A stretch of DNA of 64,000 nt from Kribbella jiaozuonensis (lineage in GTDB: Bacteria > Actinomycetota > Actinomycetes > Propionibacteriales > Kribbellaceae). Every line of letters begins with the position of its first letter. Position 1 is the stretch's first letter. Below the pieces are notes generated by a model, which worked only from the letters and a program-made list of their open reading frames with translations, was not told the origin of the DNA and made no database searches. A program made the translations under genes and the position numbers. Location: contig NZ_SZPZ01000004.1 of the NCBI RefSeq assembly GCF_005233875.1, forward strand, positions 1-64,000, given 5' to 3'. Of this stretch, positions 1 to 8,362 are shown piece after piece.

Positions 1-74
1 CGGTCCGACTGAACCACCAACTGCACAGCCTCTGCCCGAAACTGCGCACTAAACCGCCGACGCTTCTCGGTCAT
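1..74 (-). CDS. IS3-like transposase OrfA, N-terminal fragment cut by the window edge
   Basis: Reading the minus strand from the ATG at 74 gives a protein beginning MTEKRRRFSAQFRAEAVQLV. This is the typical start of the helix-turn-helix OrfA of IS3-family elements, the DNA-binding half of the transposase. A strong ribosome site (GAGGAGGA) lies 7 nt upstream. Only about 24 residues are in the window, so it cannot be said whether the element is intact. The family call rests on this short N-terminus alone. Confidence 0.7.
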   Translation of the reverse strand, partial: MTEKRRRFSAQFRAEAVQLVVQSD

Positions 75-122
75 AAACAGATCCTCCTCGCTCCAGAGCA
101 CCTGTCCAACAACCTCGATACA
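1..122 (-). mobile_element. End of an IS3-family insertion sequence (partial)
   Basis: The transposase start at 74 is preceded by a short AT-richer leader. Reading outward on the plus strand it ends TGTCCAACAACCTCGATACA, so on the minus strand the element would begin TGTATCGAGG. That fits the TG...CA ends of IS3 elements. The boundary near 122 is inferred; the opposite end and the target duplication are outside the window. Confidence 0.45.
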
Positions 123-196
123 CCTCATGGGTGGGTGGGAGCGCGCGAAGCAGGCGCGTTGAGGAGCGGAGCGACGAAGGAAGCACCTGCGTAGCC

Positions 197-214
197 CGCG
201 GGGGATTCCCCGCG
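197..214. terminator. Hairpin directly after fxsA
   Basis: CGCGGGG (197-203) and CCCCGCG (208-214) form a perfect 7-bp stem with a GATT loop, 5 nt beyond the fxsA stop codon. There is no clear U-tract, as is common for GC-rich actinobacterial terminators. It would end the lnt-fxsA transcript before the insertion sequence. Confidence 0.45.
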
Positions 215-219
215 CCGGA

Positions 220-708
220 CTACTTCTTGTCCGGGTCGATGACCTCGCCCTGGATGACGTCGTCGGAGGACGACGGTCGAGGCGGGGTGGGCCCGCCGCC
301 CGCGCCTGGGATGAAGCCGCCGAGGCCGGCGCCGCCGAGTTGGGTGGTGATTCGGCGGTTGAAGAAGGACGACATCGCTCGCCGGGCCAGCGGTCGCGTG
401 AACGGGAGTACGAAGAAGAAGCCGAAGATGTCCGTGACGAAGCCAGGCGTCAGCAGCAGCGTGCCGCCGACCAGGATCAGCGCCGCGTCGGACAGCTCCC
501 GCCCGGGCATCTTCCCGGTCTGGAAGGCCGACTGCAGGGCGTTCCACGCGCGCCGCCCCTCACGCTTGATGATCCAAGCCCCGAGGGCGCTCTCGACCAG
601 CAGGAGCGCGACTGTCGGCCAGCCGCCGATGACCTGGCCGATCTGGATGATCACGTAGATCTCCAGGATCGGCACCACCAGCAGTGCCAGCGCGATGAAC
701 CAAGGCAT
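220..708 (-). CDS. fxsA: FxsA family membrane protein
   Basis: A 162-residue protein of the FxsA family, small inner-membrane proteins named from the E. coli protein that relieves phage T7 exclusion by F. Their normal bacterial role is poorly known. Hydrophobic segments lie near residues 3-20, 25-45 and 75-105, with the family-typical LLxPGFxTDxxG stretch before the last one. The tail from about 125 is Gly/Pro-rich and probably cytoplasmic and disordered. It lies 38 bp downstream of lnt on the same strand and is probably cotranscribed with it. The ATG start follows a weak ribosome site. Confidence 0.9.
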   Translation of the reverse strand: MPWFIALALLVVPILEIYVIIQIGQVIGGWPTVALLLVESALGAWIIKREGRRAWNALQSAFQTGKMPGRELSDAALILVGGTLLLTPGFVTDIFGFFFVLPFTRPLARRAMSSFFNRRITTQLGGAGLGGFIPGAGGGPTPPRPSSSDDVIQGEVIDPDKK

Positions 709-746
709 GTCTCAACCCTCCGAGCGACTCACCCCAGTGTTACAGG

Positions 747-2318
747 TCAGGCCGGGACCTTCTCGCGAGTCCGGGTGGAATCAGGGGCGGGTGGGGGTTC
801 CTGGTCGCCGCCACGGCGGCGGCGACGGTTCACCAGCGCCAGAACCAGCCCGAGCAGACCGAGGCCGGTGATGATCCACTGCGGCCAGCCACCCAGCGTG
901 GTCGCCAGCGTCTGACCGTCCCGGATCGGCACGGTCGCGACGTACACGTCCGACACGAACTGACCCGACTTGTGCTCGACCGTTCCGTCCGGGCGGATCA
1001 CGCCGGAGATCCCGCTCGTCGACGCGATCAGCACGGTTCGGCCGGTCTCGATCGCGCGCATGCGGGTGATCGCGAACTGCTGCTCGGGCTGACCGGTCCC
1101 GCCGTACGTCGCGTTGTTGGTCTGCACGATCAGGACCTGCGCGCCGCCCTTCACCACATCCTGGATCACGTTGTCGTACGCGAGCTCGAAGCAGATCACG
1201 TCGCCGTACGTGACCCCGTTGATCGGCATCACCCCGGGCCCGACGCCCGGCACGGTCTGCGCGCCGATCATCTCGAGCCGCTTGATGTACGGCAGCAGCT
1301 GGTTGCGGAACGGGATGTACTCACCGAACGGCACCGGGTGCCGCTTCGCGTACCGCTGCCCCGGCCCGGTGACCGGATCCCACACGATGCCCGTCGTCTG
1401 CCGCTCGTTCGGACCAGGCCCCTCGGTCACGGCACCAACAAGGATCGGTACGCCGACCGCGTGCACGGCCTCCTCGATGTCCGCCCGGGTCTCGTCGTCC
1501 TTGTACGGGTCGATGTCGGTCGAGTTCTCCGGCCAGATCACCAGATCCGGCTTCATCTCCGTACCGGCCTGGACCCGCTTCTCCAGGTCGAGCGTCGCGT
1601 TCATGTGGTTCTTCGTGACCGTACGAGCGCGCCCCAGGAACTCCAGCCCCTTGCCGGGCACGTTCCCCTGCACCATCGCGGCCTTGACGGTCTTGCCGTC
1701 GCCCTCGATCGACAGGTGGATCAGCGAGCTCCCGAACACGATCGCCAGCCCTGCGACCAGCGCCACGGCCCGCAACCGCAGCCCGCTGGCGCGACGGAGT
1801 ACGGCGTACACGAGAACACCGACGAACGCGACGACGAAGCTCAGCCCCGGGATGCCGACGTACGCCGCGAGCTTGCCCAGCGACGCATCGGAGAAGGCCC
1901 ACGCGAGCCGCCCCCACGGGAAGCCGCCGAACGGCACCGACGCCGTCGCGAACTCGGTCGCCACCCACAGGGCCGGGATCCACAACATCCACAGCCGAAG
2001 CTTGAGCACCTGCGTCGCGAACAACCCGAAGACCGCATAGAACAGCCCCTCGAGTACGGCGAGGGCGATCGCCGCATCGCCGCCGATCACGCTCAGCCAC
2101 GGCACCAGGACCAGGTAGTAGGTGATGCCGAATCCGGCGCCGACGAGGAAGCCGACCTTCATCGAGATGCCGTCCAGCGCGGCCAGCAGCAGCGGTACGG
2201 CGACGATCGTCAGCCAAGGGTGATCATGCGGTTCGAACGCGAAGCCGAGCAGTGCGCCGGCGGCGACCGCCACCACCACTCTCGGCAGGACCCGCCCCAG
2301 AGCCTTCAATCGGTCCAC
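747..2318 (-). CDS. lnt: Apolipoprotein N-acyltransferase
   Basis: About 523 residues. Lnt N-acylates the N-terminal cysteine of lipoproteins at the outer face of the membrane. The first ~200 residues hold about six membrane segments, followed by a CN-hydrolase domain with the three expected catalytic positions: Glu in WPENST, Lys in AKRHPVPFGEY and Cys in VICFELAYD. One more hydrophobic segment and a basic Arg run close the protein. The reading frame stays open to 2585, but the GTG at 2318 is preferred: AAAGGGG stands 6 nt before it, the protein then has the usual length, and the sequence further upstream has weaker codon bias. Confidence 0.93.
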   Translation of the reverse strand: MDRLKALGRVLPRVVVAVAAGALLGFAFEPHDHPWLTIVAVPLLLAALDGISMKVGFLVGAGFGITYYLVLVPWLSVIGGDAAIALAVLEGLFYAVFGLFATQVLKLRLWMLWIPALWVATEFATASVPFGGFPWGRLAWAFSDASLGKLAAYVGIPGLSFVVAFVGVLVYAVLRRASGLRLRAVALVAGLAIVFGSSLIHLSIEGDGKTVKAAMVQGNVPGKGLEFLGRARTVTKNHMNATLDLEKRVQAGTEMKPDLVIWPENSTDIDPYKDDETRADIEEAVHAVGVPILVGAVTEGPGPNERQTTGIVWDPVTGPGQRYAKRHPVPFGEYIPFRNQLLPYIKRLEMIGAQTVPGVGPGVMPINGVTYGDVICFELAYDNVIQDVVKGGAQVLIVQTNNATYGGTGQPEQQFAITRMRAIETGRTVLIASTSGISGVIRPDGTVEHKSGQFVSDVYVATVPIRDGQTLATTLGGWPQWIITGLGLLGLVLALVNRRRRRGGDQEPPPAPDSTRTREKVPA

Positions 2319-2889
2319 GCCGTACCCCTTTGTCCTCACATCCCGGCCGATACCGGTCGCACGACCGTACAACGTTCGGGGCACGCGAATGTATCCGGTC
2401 AGTAGCCATTGGGCACCGAATGCGGAAAGTGAAGGGGTGTCAGCAGAGTGCGACGAAGCTGAGAAAGCCTCGGGTTCACGGTCGGTAAATAGAGGAAAGA
2501 GGCCCAGCGTGCCTTCGGACCAACCGACGATGCGCTGGCTGCGAACCGTCCGGCTGTTGTCTACTGGCCGCCGAGCCTCTTCCACCTCTGCCCCGCGGGG
2601 GGCTAACCACCGGCAATCTCAGCCCCCGTCGACTCAAGCCTGGCTCTGACCTGGTCAGCGTCGCGGGATCATCGGTGGCCGAACTTCTTGTGACCGTTGA
2701 ACAAACGGGATATGACGACTCCCAAAACGATGCTCGCTGGCGGCGACGGTGTCAACCTCTCCCCCGGCTCCTTGAGCCCGTTGTAACACTATCGCCTGTC
2801 CTGCAAGGGAAAACGAGGAACCTTCATCCGGGTCACGTTACAGAGCGGTCTCGGCACTCCACGTGATCGTTACCCTGGGCAACCAATCG
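2319..2889. other. Intergenic region between kal and lnt with no convincing gene
   Basis: About 570 bp, slightly lower in GC than its surroundings. Open frames on both strands lack actinobacterial third-position bias. A TAGTGT box on the minus strand (2786-2791) and a TTGACA on the minus strand (2750-2755) could belong to an lnt promoter, but neither has a good partner hexamer. The 10-bp palindrome CCCCGCGGGG near 2597 has no loop. No RNA gene or riboswitch could be identified. Confidence 0.5.
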
Positions 2890-3279
2890 TCACCCAACCG
2901 GTACGACGACGGTTCCCTTTGCGCGTGTGATCACAAGCGGTTCGGCCAGTACTTCGGCGGCCGATTCGGACTTGTCCGGCCGGCCGCGGCAGACGACGTA
3001 CGCGCTGAACTCGAGGTCGCGGCTGCGGTTCCCGACCCGGGTGATCGTTGCCTTCACCTCCACAACGTCGCCGGCCCGCAGCGGCTGCAGGAACTGCACG
3101 TCGGAGTACGACGCGAACAGGCCCTCGTCGCCGTCGGACTGGATGCACACCTCGGTCGCGACGTCACCGAACAGCGCCAGCACGTACGCGCCGTCGACCA
3201 GGTTCCCGGCGTAGTGGGCGTGGCTGTAGGGAACATACCGACGATGCGTGGCGGTCAGCCCGATGGTTGCCTTCGACAC
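2890..3279 (-). CDS. kal: 3-aminobutyryl-CoA ammonia-lyase (Kal)
   Basis: 129 residues with a single hotdog fold (YSHAHYAGNLVDGAYVLALF, then a GDVVEV strand). This matches the size and layout of Kal, which removes ammonia from L-3-aminobutyryl-CoA to give crotonyl-CoA late in lysine fermentation. The hotdog fold alone would also fit a thioesterase or dehydratase. The specific call rests on position: it is the last gene of an operon with kamD, kamE and kdd, and its GTG start directly abuts the kamE TAG stop. Confidence 0.85.
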   Translation of the reverse strand: MSKATIGLTATHRRYVPYSHAHYAGNLVDGAYVLALFGDVATEVCIQSDGDEGLFASYSDVQFLQPLRAGDVVEVKATITRVGNRSRDLEFSAYVVCRGRPDKSESAAEVLAEPLVITRAKGTVVVPVG

Positions 3280-4032
3280 CTATGCGCTCCTCTTCGCTGG
3301 AACCTTCTTCGTCACCAGGGCATCGACCAGGTAGCTGGCCACTTCGCCCGGCGTCGTACCGCGGCCGAAGACCCGGTCGACCCCGAGCTCGCCGGCCATC
3401 TGCTCGGTGAAACGGGGGCCGCCAGCAACTAATACCGGACGGGCGTCCTCGGCGTACGCCTCCCGGAAGGCGGCGGACATCTCCTTGGTGTTGAGCACGT
3501 GCGCCTCGCGCTGCGTCACCACCTGGGAGACGAGGATCGCGTCGGCCTTGTCGGCCTTCGCGCGGCGTACCAGCTCGGGTACGGCGACCTGCGCGCCGAG
3601 GTTCACGACCTTCAGCTCGCGGTAGTACTCCAGGCCCTTCTCGCCGGCGAACCCCTTGATGTTGAGGATCGCGTCGATACCGACCGTGTGCGCGTCGGTA
3701 CCGATACAGGCGCCGACCACCGTCAGCCGGCGGCGCAGGCCCTTGCGGATCGCGAGGTTGACCTCCTTCGGCGACAGCAGCGGGTAGTCGCGCTCGATCA
3801 CCTCGACCTTCGAGGTGTCGACCAGGTGGTTCACCGGGCCGTAGACCACGAAGAACGTGAAGTCCGGGCCGATCGGCTTCGAATGCACGACCAGGGCCGG
3901 ATCCATGCCCATCTTGTTGGCCAGCTGGACCGCGGCACCCTCGGCCCGCTTGTCGTGCGGGACCGGGAGCGTGAACGACAGCTGCACCATCCCGTCCCCG
4001 GTGGTGTCGCCGTACGGCCGGATGATGCTCAT
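3280..4032 (-). CDS. kamE: Lysine 5,6-aminomutase beta subunit (KamE)
   Basis: 250 residues, the small cobalamin- and PLP-binding subunit of D-lysine/beta-lysine 5,6-aminomutase, which moves an amino group from C6 to C5. The base-off B12 motif DxHxxG is at D113-H115-G118. Lys126 in NIKG lies 11 residues after the cobalt-ligand His, the same spacing as His133 and the PLP lysine Lys144 of the Clostridium sticklandii enzyme. The start ATG overlaps the kamD stop (ATGA, 4029-4032), so the two subunits are translationally coupled. Confidence 0.95.
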   Translation of the reverse strand: MSIIRPYGDTTGDGMVQLSFTLPVPHDKRAEGAAVQLANKMGMDPALVVHSKPIGPDFTFFVVYGPVNHLVDTSKVEVIERDYPLLSPKEVNLAIRKGLRRRLTVVGACIGTDAHTVGIDAILNIKGFAGEKGLEYYRELKVVNLGAQVAVPELVRRAKADKADAILVSQVVTQREAHVLNTKEMSAAFREAYAEDARPVLVAGGPRFTEQMAGELGVDRVFGRGTTPGEVASYLVDALVTKKVPAKRSA

Positions 4033-5588
4033 CGGGAGCCCTCCTCGAGCAGCTCGATCGCCGGGTTGTAGTACTCCGCCGACTTCTTCGCGACCCCGTC
4101 CAGACCGCGACCGGCATCCTGGGGACGCTTCATCAACCCGAATGTGCCGTCGCCGATCGCGTTCAGCAGACCGTCGTCGACGATCTCCTCCAGCAGCTCC
4201 ACCGACTCCCCCAGCACCTGCCGCGCGCGCTGGGCGATGAACCCGTTCGGCTCCGGCCGGAAGTCCTCGTGAAGGTTGCCCGCGGCACCCAACACGTAGC
4301 GGACGTTCTGCAGCGCCAGGTCCCGGTCGGAGATCCACGGCGTGACGACCGCCTCGGTCATCATCCCGACCAGCAGGATCCCTTGCCCGGTCATCGCGCC
4401 GACCAGATTGAAGAATCCGTCCAGCAGGTACCCGCGGAACACATCGCCGGTCATGTGCCGGGTCGGCGGCATCCACTTGAGCGGCGCGTTCGGGAACAGC
4501 TGCCGCGCCAGCATCGCGTGCGCCAGCTCCATCCGGAACGAGTCCGGCAGGTCCGGGTTGATCTCGAACGCGTGCCCGAGACCCAGCTGCCAGTCCTCCA
4601 GGCCCGCTTCCTTGGCGAAGTACTCGTTCAGCAGCTGCGAGACCGTCACCGTGTGCGCGGCCTCGACCGCATCGGCCGTGGTCAGGTAGTTGTCCTCGCC
4701 GGTGTTGATGATGATCCCGGCGCGGGCGTGGATCTGCCGGCTGAACCGCTGGTCGACGAAGGTCCGGATCGGGTTGATATCGCGGAACAGGATCCCGTAC
4801 ATCGAGTCGTTCAGCATCATGTCGAGCCGCTCGAGCCCGGCCAGCGTCGCGATCTCCGGCATGCACAGCCCGGACGCGTAGTTGGTCAGCCGGACGTACC
4901 GGCCCAACTCACGCGAGGACTCGTCCAGCGCGGCCCGCATCAGCCGGAAGTTCTCCTGGGTGGCATACGTTCCGGCGAAGCCCTCGCGGGTCGCGCCCTC
5001 GGGCACGTAGTCGAGCAGCGACTGGCCGGTCGACCGGATCACCGCGATGATGTCCGCACCCTCCCGCGCGGCCGCCTGCGCCTGCGGGATGTCCTCGTAA
5101 ATGTCACCGGTGGCAACGATCAGGTAGATCCACGGCCGCTGCTTCGGGTCGCCGTGCCGCTTGATCAGCCGGTCCCGCTCCCGACGCCTACCGTCGATCC
5201 GCTTCATCCCCGCGGCGGCCGCCTTCCGCGCTGCAGTCCGGGCCCGTACGGCGTCGCGTCCCTCGGGCATCCGGAACGTCACCGAGCCAGACGCTGCCTT
5301 CTGCGCCAGCACGGCCAGGTCCTCGGCCTCGCCACGGATCAGCGCATCCCACACCGGCAGCGCGAGCCCGTGCTCGAGCCCGACGTCGGCGCGGACGGTG
5401 TCGGCGAGGCGGTTGACCCACGGGATGCCCTCTGTGTCGGCACCGGTCAGCCCGGCAAGCCGCAGTACCGCACGCTCGACCGACACGGTGGTGTGCTGCT
5501 GGGCGAGGTTGACGATCGGCTTGCCGGCCTTGCGGGCCAGACTGCGCGCCTTCCGGACGGTGACCGGATCAAGGTCGAGCTTCTTCAC
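4029..5588 (-). CDS. kamD: Lysine 5,6-aminomutase alpha subunit (KamD)
   Basis: About 519 residues, the large TIM-barrel subunit that pairs with KamE and binds adenosylcobalamin, PLP and substrate. The N-terminus KLDLDPVTVRKARSLA and the conserved HTTVSVERAVLRL and GILFRDIN stretches are typical of the family. The GTG at 5588 is chosen because it overlaps the upstream stop (GTGA) and gives the family's usual length. An ATG at 5600 is the alternative, but its GAGGG lies too close to serve it. It sits in the operon kdd-amidohydrolase-kamD-kamE-kal. Confidence 0.95.
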   Translation of the reverse strand: MKKLDLDPVTVRKARSLARKAGKPIVNLAQQHTTVSVERAVLRLAGLTGADTEGIPWVNRLADTVRADVGLEHGLALPVWDALIRGEAEDLAVLAQKAASGSVTFRMPEGRDAVRARTAARKAAAAGMKRIDGRRRERDRLIKRHGDPKQRPWIYLIVATGDIYEDIPQAQAAAREGADIIAVIRSTGQSLLDYVPEGATREGFAGTYATQENFRLMRAALDESSRELGRYVRLTNYASGLCMPEIATLAGLERLDMMLNDSMYGILFRDINPIRTFVDQRFSRQIHARAGIIINTGEDNYLTTADAVEAAHTVTVSQLLNEYFAKEAGLEDWQLGLGHAFEINPDLPDSFRMELAHAMLARQLFPNAPLKWMPPTRHMTGDVFRGYLLDGFFNLVGAMTGQGILLVGMMTEAVVTPWISDRDLALQNVRYVLGAAGNLHEDFRPEPNGFIAQRARQVLGESVELLEEIVDDGLLNAIGDGTFGLMKRPQDAGRGLDGVAKKSAEYYNPAIELLEEGSR

Positions 5589-7171
5589 TGTGACGACCAT
5601 CCCTCGGCTTCGTAGATCACGCGGCCGCCGACAGCGGTCCGCAAGCAACTCGGCGTACCTTCACTCAGATCCGGCAGCACCGGCACGCCGGCGCGCGGAT
5701 CCGTCGACCAGGCGGCGACCCGCTCGTCCGGGGTCTGTACGACGAGGTCCGCGTCCGTCTCCCAGATCGCGTACGTCGCTGCCGTGCTCGGCGCGAGTAC
5801 GCCGGCATCGTCGATCCCCGCGGCCCGCCAACCGCCCCGCGTGTGCGCCTGGAACGCGGCGCGCACGGTGATCCGCTCGGACTTCTCGTGGTGGAACGCG
5901 GCCGCACGGACGGCCTCCCAACCGCCGAGCTCCGTCACCGGCGCATCCGATCCGAACGCCAGTACGACGCCTGCGCGGGCCAGCGAACCGAACGGGTTCA
6001 TGCCCTGCCAGCGGTCGCCGACGCGCTCGGCGTACATGCCGTCCGGGCCGCCCCACAGTCCGTCGAACATAGGCTGCACGCTGGCTACGACGCCGCAGCG
6101 GGCAAGCGTGGCGATCGTTGCCTCGTCGACCATTTCGACGTGCTCGAGCCGGTGCCGTGCTGCGACGAGGGCCTGGATGCCGACCTTCTCGGCCGCGAGC
6201 TCGAAGCCGCGGGCGATGTTGTCGAGCGCCTGGTCGCCGATGCAGTGGAAGCCGGCCTGGACGTTGCGCTCGGTGCACGCGATCACGTGCTCGGCGATCT
6301 GATCAGCCGTCAGGTACGCGTGACCGCGGTGGTCGGCGCGATCGGCGTACGGCGTCTTCAGCGCGGCCGTCCGCGAGCCGAGAGCGCCGTCCGCGTTGAG
6401 GTCACCGGCCAGGCCGGCGAGGCCGTACGTGCCGATGTGCTCGAAGACGCCGGGCTCACCCCAGTAGAGGGTTGCCGAGAGCCCCAGTTCCTCAGCAATC
6501 TCCCGCACCAGCGGCAGCTCCCAGAGCGGACCGATGTGCGGGGCGGCCATCTCGTGGAACGCGCCGATGCCCTTGCTTGCCATGTGCTGCAAGGCGGCCC
6601 GGATGTCCAGCCGACGCTGGTCCGGTCCGATCAGCGCGCTCAACGCGTCCCGCACCGCGTGGTGAGCATCTCGCTCCACTCGCCCAGTGCTGTCAAAACC
6701 GGAACCCGTCGCGACCGAGAACAGGGCCGACGAGATCACTCCGGAGTGACCGTCGACGCGGGACAGGTAGATTCGCCGTCCGCCACCTGCGCGATCGAGC
6801 TCCTCGGCTGTCGGCGGCCGGCCTTCCGGCCACTTGGTCTCGTCCCAGCCGGCGCCGTCGATCACCGCATGCGCAGGCAGGTCGGCGACGAAGGCAGCCA
6901 GGCGATCCAGCGCCTCGGTCAACGACGTCGTACCGGCGAGATCGAGGCCGGTGAGCAGGGCACCAGTCTGTGCGGTGTGGACGTGAGCGTCGACGAACGC
7001 GGGTGTGACCAGCTTGCCGCCGAGGTCGATCACCTCGTCCGCGCCATCGGCGTACGAGCTCGCGCCGGTGTCGTCACCCAGCCACGTCACCATCCCGTCG
7101 TCGAAGGCGATCGCGGTGGCGTGGGGGTCGGCGGGCGAGTAGACGGAGCCGTTCGTCAGAAGTGTGCGCAC
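5585..7171 (-). CDS. YtcJ-like metal-dependent amidohydrolase
   Basis: 528 residues of the YtcJ/AepA branch of the amidohydrolase superfamily. The metal-binding HxH is in FVDAHVHT near residue 63. Later ligands fit GFHCIGDQALD, RLEHVE and the Asp in FGSDAPV. Family members hydrolyse amide or related bonds on small molecules, and the substrate cannot be read from sequence. It lies inside the lysine operon, 3 nt after kdd and overlapping kamD, so its substrate is probably a lysine-pathway or acylated lysine derivative. It is not a candidate for the missing C-C cleavage enzyme Kce, which belongs to an unrelated fold. Confidence 0.85.
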   Translation of the reverse strand: MRTLLTNGSVYSPADPHATAIAFDDGMVTWLGDDTGASSYADGADEVIDLGGKLVTPAFVDAHVHTAQTGALLTGLDLAGTTSLTEALDRLAAFVADLPAHAVIDGAGWDETKWPEGRPPTAEELDRAGGGRRIYLSRVDGHSGVISSALFSVATGSGFDSTGRVERDAHHAVRDALSALIGPDQRRLDIRAALQHMASKGIGAFHEMAAPHIGPLWELPLVREIAEELGLSATLYWGEPGVFEHIGTYGLAGLAGDLNADGALGSRTAALKTPYADRADHRGHAYLTADQIAEHVIACTERNVQAGFHCIGDQALDNIARGFELAAEKVGIQALVAARHRLEHVEMVDEATIATLARCGVVASVQPMFDGLWGGPDGMYAERVGDRWQGMNPFGSLARAGVVLAFGSDAPVTELGGWEAVRAAAFHHEKSERITVRAAFQAHTRGGWRAAGIDDAGVLAPSTAATYAIWETDADLVVQTPDERVAAWSTDPRAGVPVLPDLSEGTPSCLRTAVGGRVIYEAEGWSSQ

Positions 7172-7174
7172 GAA

Positions 7175-8218
7175 CTAATCCTCCGCCAGCCTGCTCTCGA
7201 ACAGACCACGGACACCCGGCTCGGCACGCAACAGCTCCAACGCGAAGTCCGCGTGCCCCGGCACGTACCCGTTCCCGACCAGCATCGTCACATCCGCAGC
7301 CAGCCCCTCCGCGCCGAGCGCAGCGGCCGAGAACGACGTCGCCATCGAGAAGAAGATCACCGTGCCGCCGGCGGCGGTCGACAGTACGGCGCCGTGCTCG
7401 CAGCCCGGTACGTCGACGCAGACGACGGTGATGTCCACCGGTCCCCCGGCCTCCTCGACAGCCTTGCTGAGCGCCACCGGATCGCGGGCGTCGGCCAGCG
7501 CGACAACATCGGCGATCCCGGCCTCGGTCAGCTTGTCCTGCTCGGCCTGGAACGGCACGATCCCGATCGACCGGGCGGCTCCGGCCGAGCGCGCCGCGGC
7601 CAGCGACAGCGACCCGGATTTACCTGCGCCGCCAATTACTGACACGACAGGCTTTATGCCTTTGTCGACATACGAACGGACCACGCGAGCGGTCAGCGCG
7701 GGTGCCCCGCAGACGTCCATGACGGCCAGCGACAGCTCCGGCTTCAGGTCGTCGGGCAGCTTCGCGACGATCGACCGCGCGAACAGGATCGCGTGACCCT
7801 GCGCCGGGACCTGCTCGCTCTTCCCGTCCCAGTCCTTCAGCTCGTCGGTGATCTGCAGCGGGGTCAGCGTCAGCGAGACCAGGGTCGCGACCCGGTCACC
7901 CTTCCGTACGCCGAGCGGCGAGTCCGGGCCGGCCTCGTCGACCACGCCGACGAGCATCCCGCCGGAGCCGGTGACCGGGTTCTGCATCTTGCCGCGGGCC
8001 TTGACGATGTCCAGGACCGCCCGGCGGATCGCCGTACCGTCACCGTCGTGCGCCTCGGCCAGCTGGCGGTACGACGCGGCGTCCAGGTTGAGCCGCTCGA
8101 CCGCGATCCGAACCTCGTCGGGCCAGATCTCAGCACGTGCGTCGAGCCTCTCCGCCGCCTGCGGCAACACGCCCGACGGCGCGAGTACACGGTGCAGTCC
8201 TACCGGGCTCGATGACAC
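7175..8218 (-). CDS. kdd: L-erythro-3,5-diaminohexanoate dehydrogenase
   Basis: 347 residues. Kdd oxidises 3,5-diaminohexanoate to 5-amino-3-oxohexanoate with NAD(P)+ and release of ammonia. A Rossmann glycine motif (VIGGAGKSGS, residues 194-203) follows a GroES-like N-terminal half. Length and the GSGGMLVGVV stretch near residue 84 match the family. The GTG start has GAGGAGGA just upstream. It is the first gene of the minus-strand operon and is divergent from kamA. Confidence 0.93.
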   Translation of the reverse strand: MSSSPVGLHRVLAPSGVLPQAAERLDARAEIWPDEVRIAVERLNLDAASYRQLAEAHDGDGTAIRRAVLDIVKARGKMQNPVTGSGGMLVGVVDEAGPDSPLGVRKGDRVATLVSLTLTPLQITDELKDWDGKSEQVPAQGHAILFARSIVAKLPDDLKPELSLAVMDVCGAPALTARVVRSYVDKGIKPVVSVIGGAGKSGSLSLAAARSAGAARSIGIVPFQAEQDKLTEAGIADVVALADARDPVALSKAVEEAGGPVDITVVCVDVPGCEHGAVLSTAAGGTVIFFSMATSFSAAALGAEGLAADVTMLVGNGYVPGHADFALELLRAEPGVRGLFESRLAED

Positions 8219-8362
8219 AGGTCCTCCTCGTAACGGTCAGGCAAAATACTACTCAGATCACGCCTTGACGAGAATTCTTGCGGCGTACTGTTGGATCTGA
8301 GGGAAGTTCTATCGCTATCCTCACATGAGACCGCATCACCCTGAACCGCCGCGGAGGCACCC
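8219..8362. promoter_or_regulatory. Divergent kdd/kamA control region with an 8-bp inverted repeat
   Basis: CTCAGATC (8252-8259) and GATCTGAG (8294-8301) are perfect inverted copies 42 bp apart, about four helical turns. They enclose a TTGACG (8265-8270) that could serve kamA, with a poorly spaced TACTGT at 8286. On the minus strand a TAGTAT (8246-8251) could be the -10 box of kdd. The repeat could be a shared operator that sets both transcripts. No regulator gene is adjacent; the nearest, the Lrp/AsnC gene, is about 2.3 kb away. Confidence 0.4.

Noticed and set aside
2675..2866. A 63-codon plus-strand frame between lnt and kal.
   Set aside because: No ribosome site, no codon bias and no recognisable sequence.
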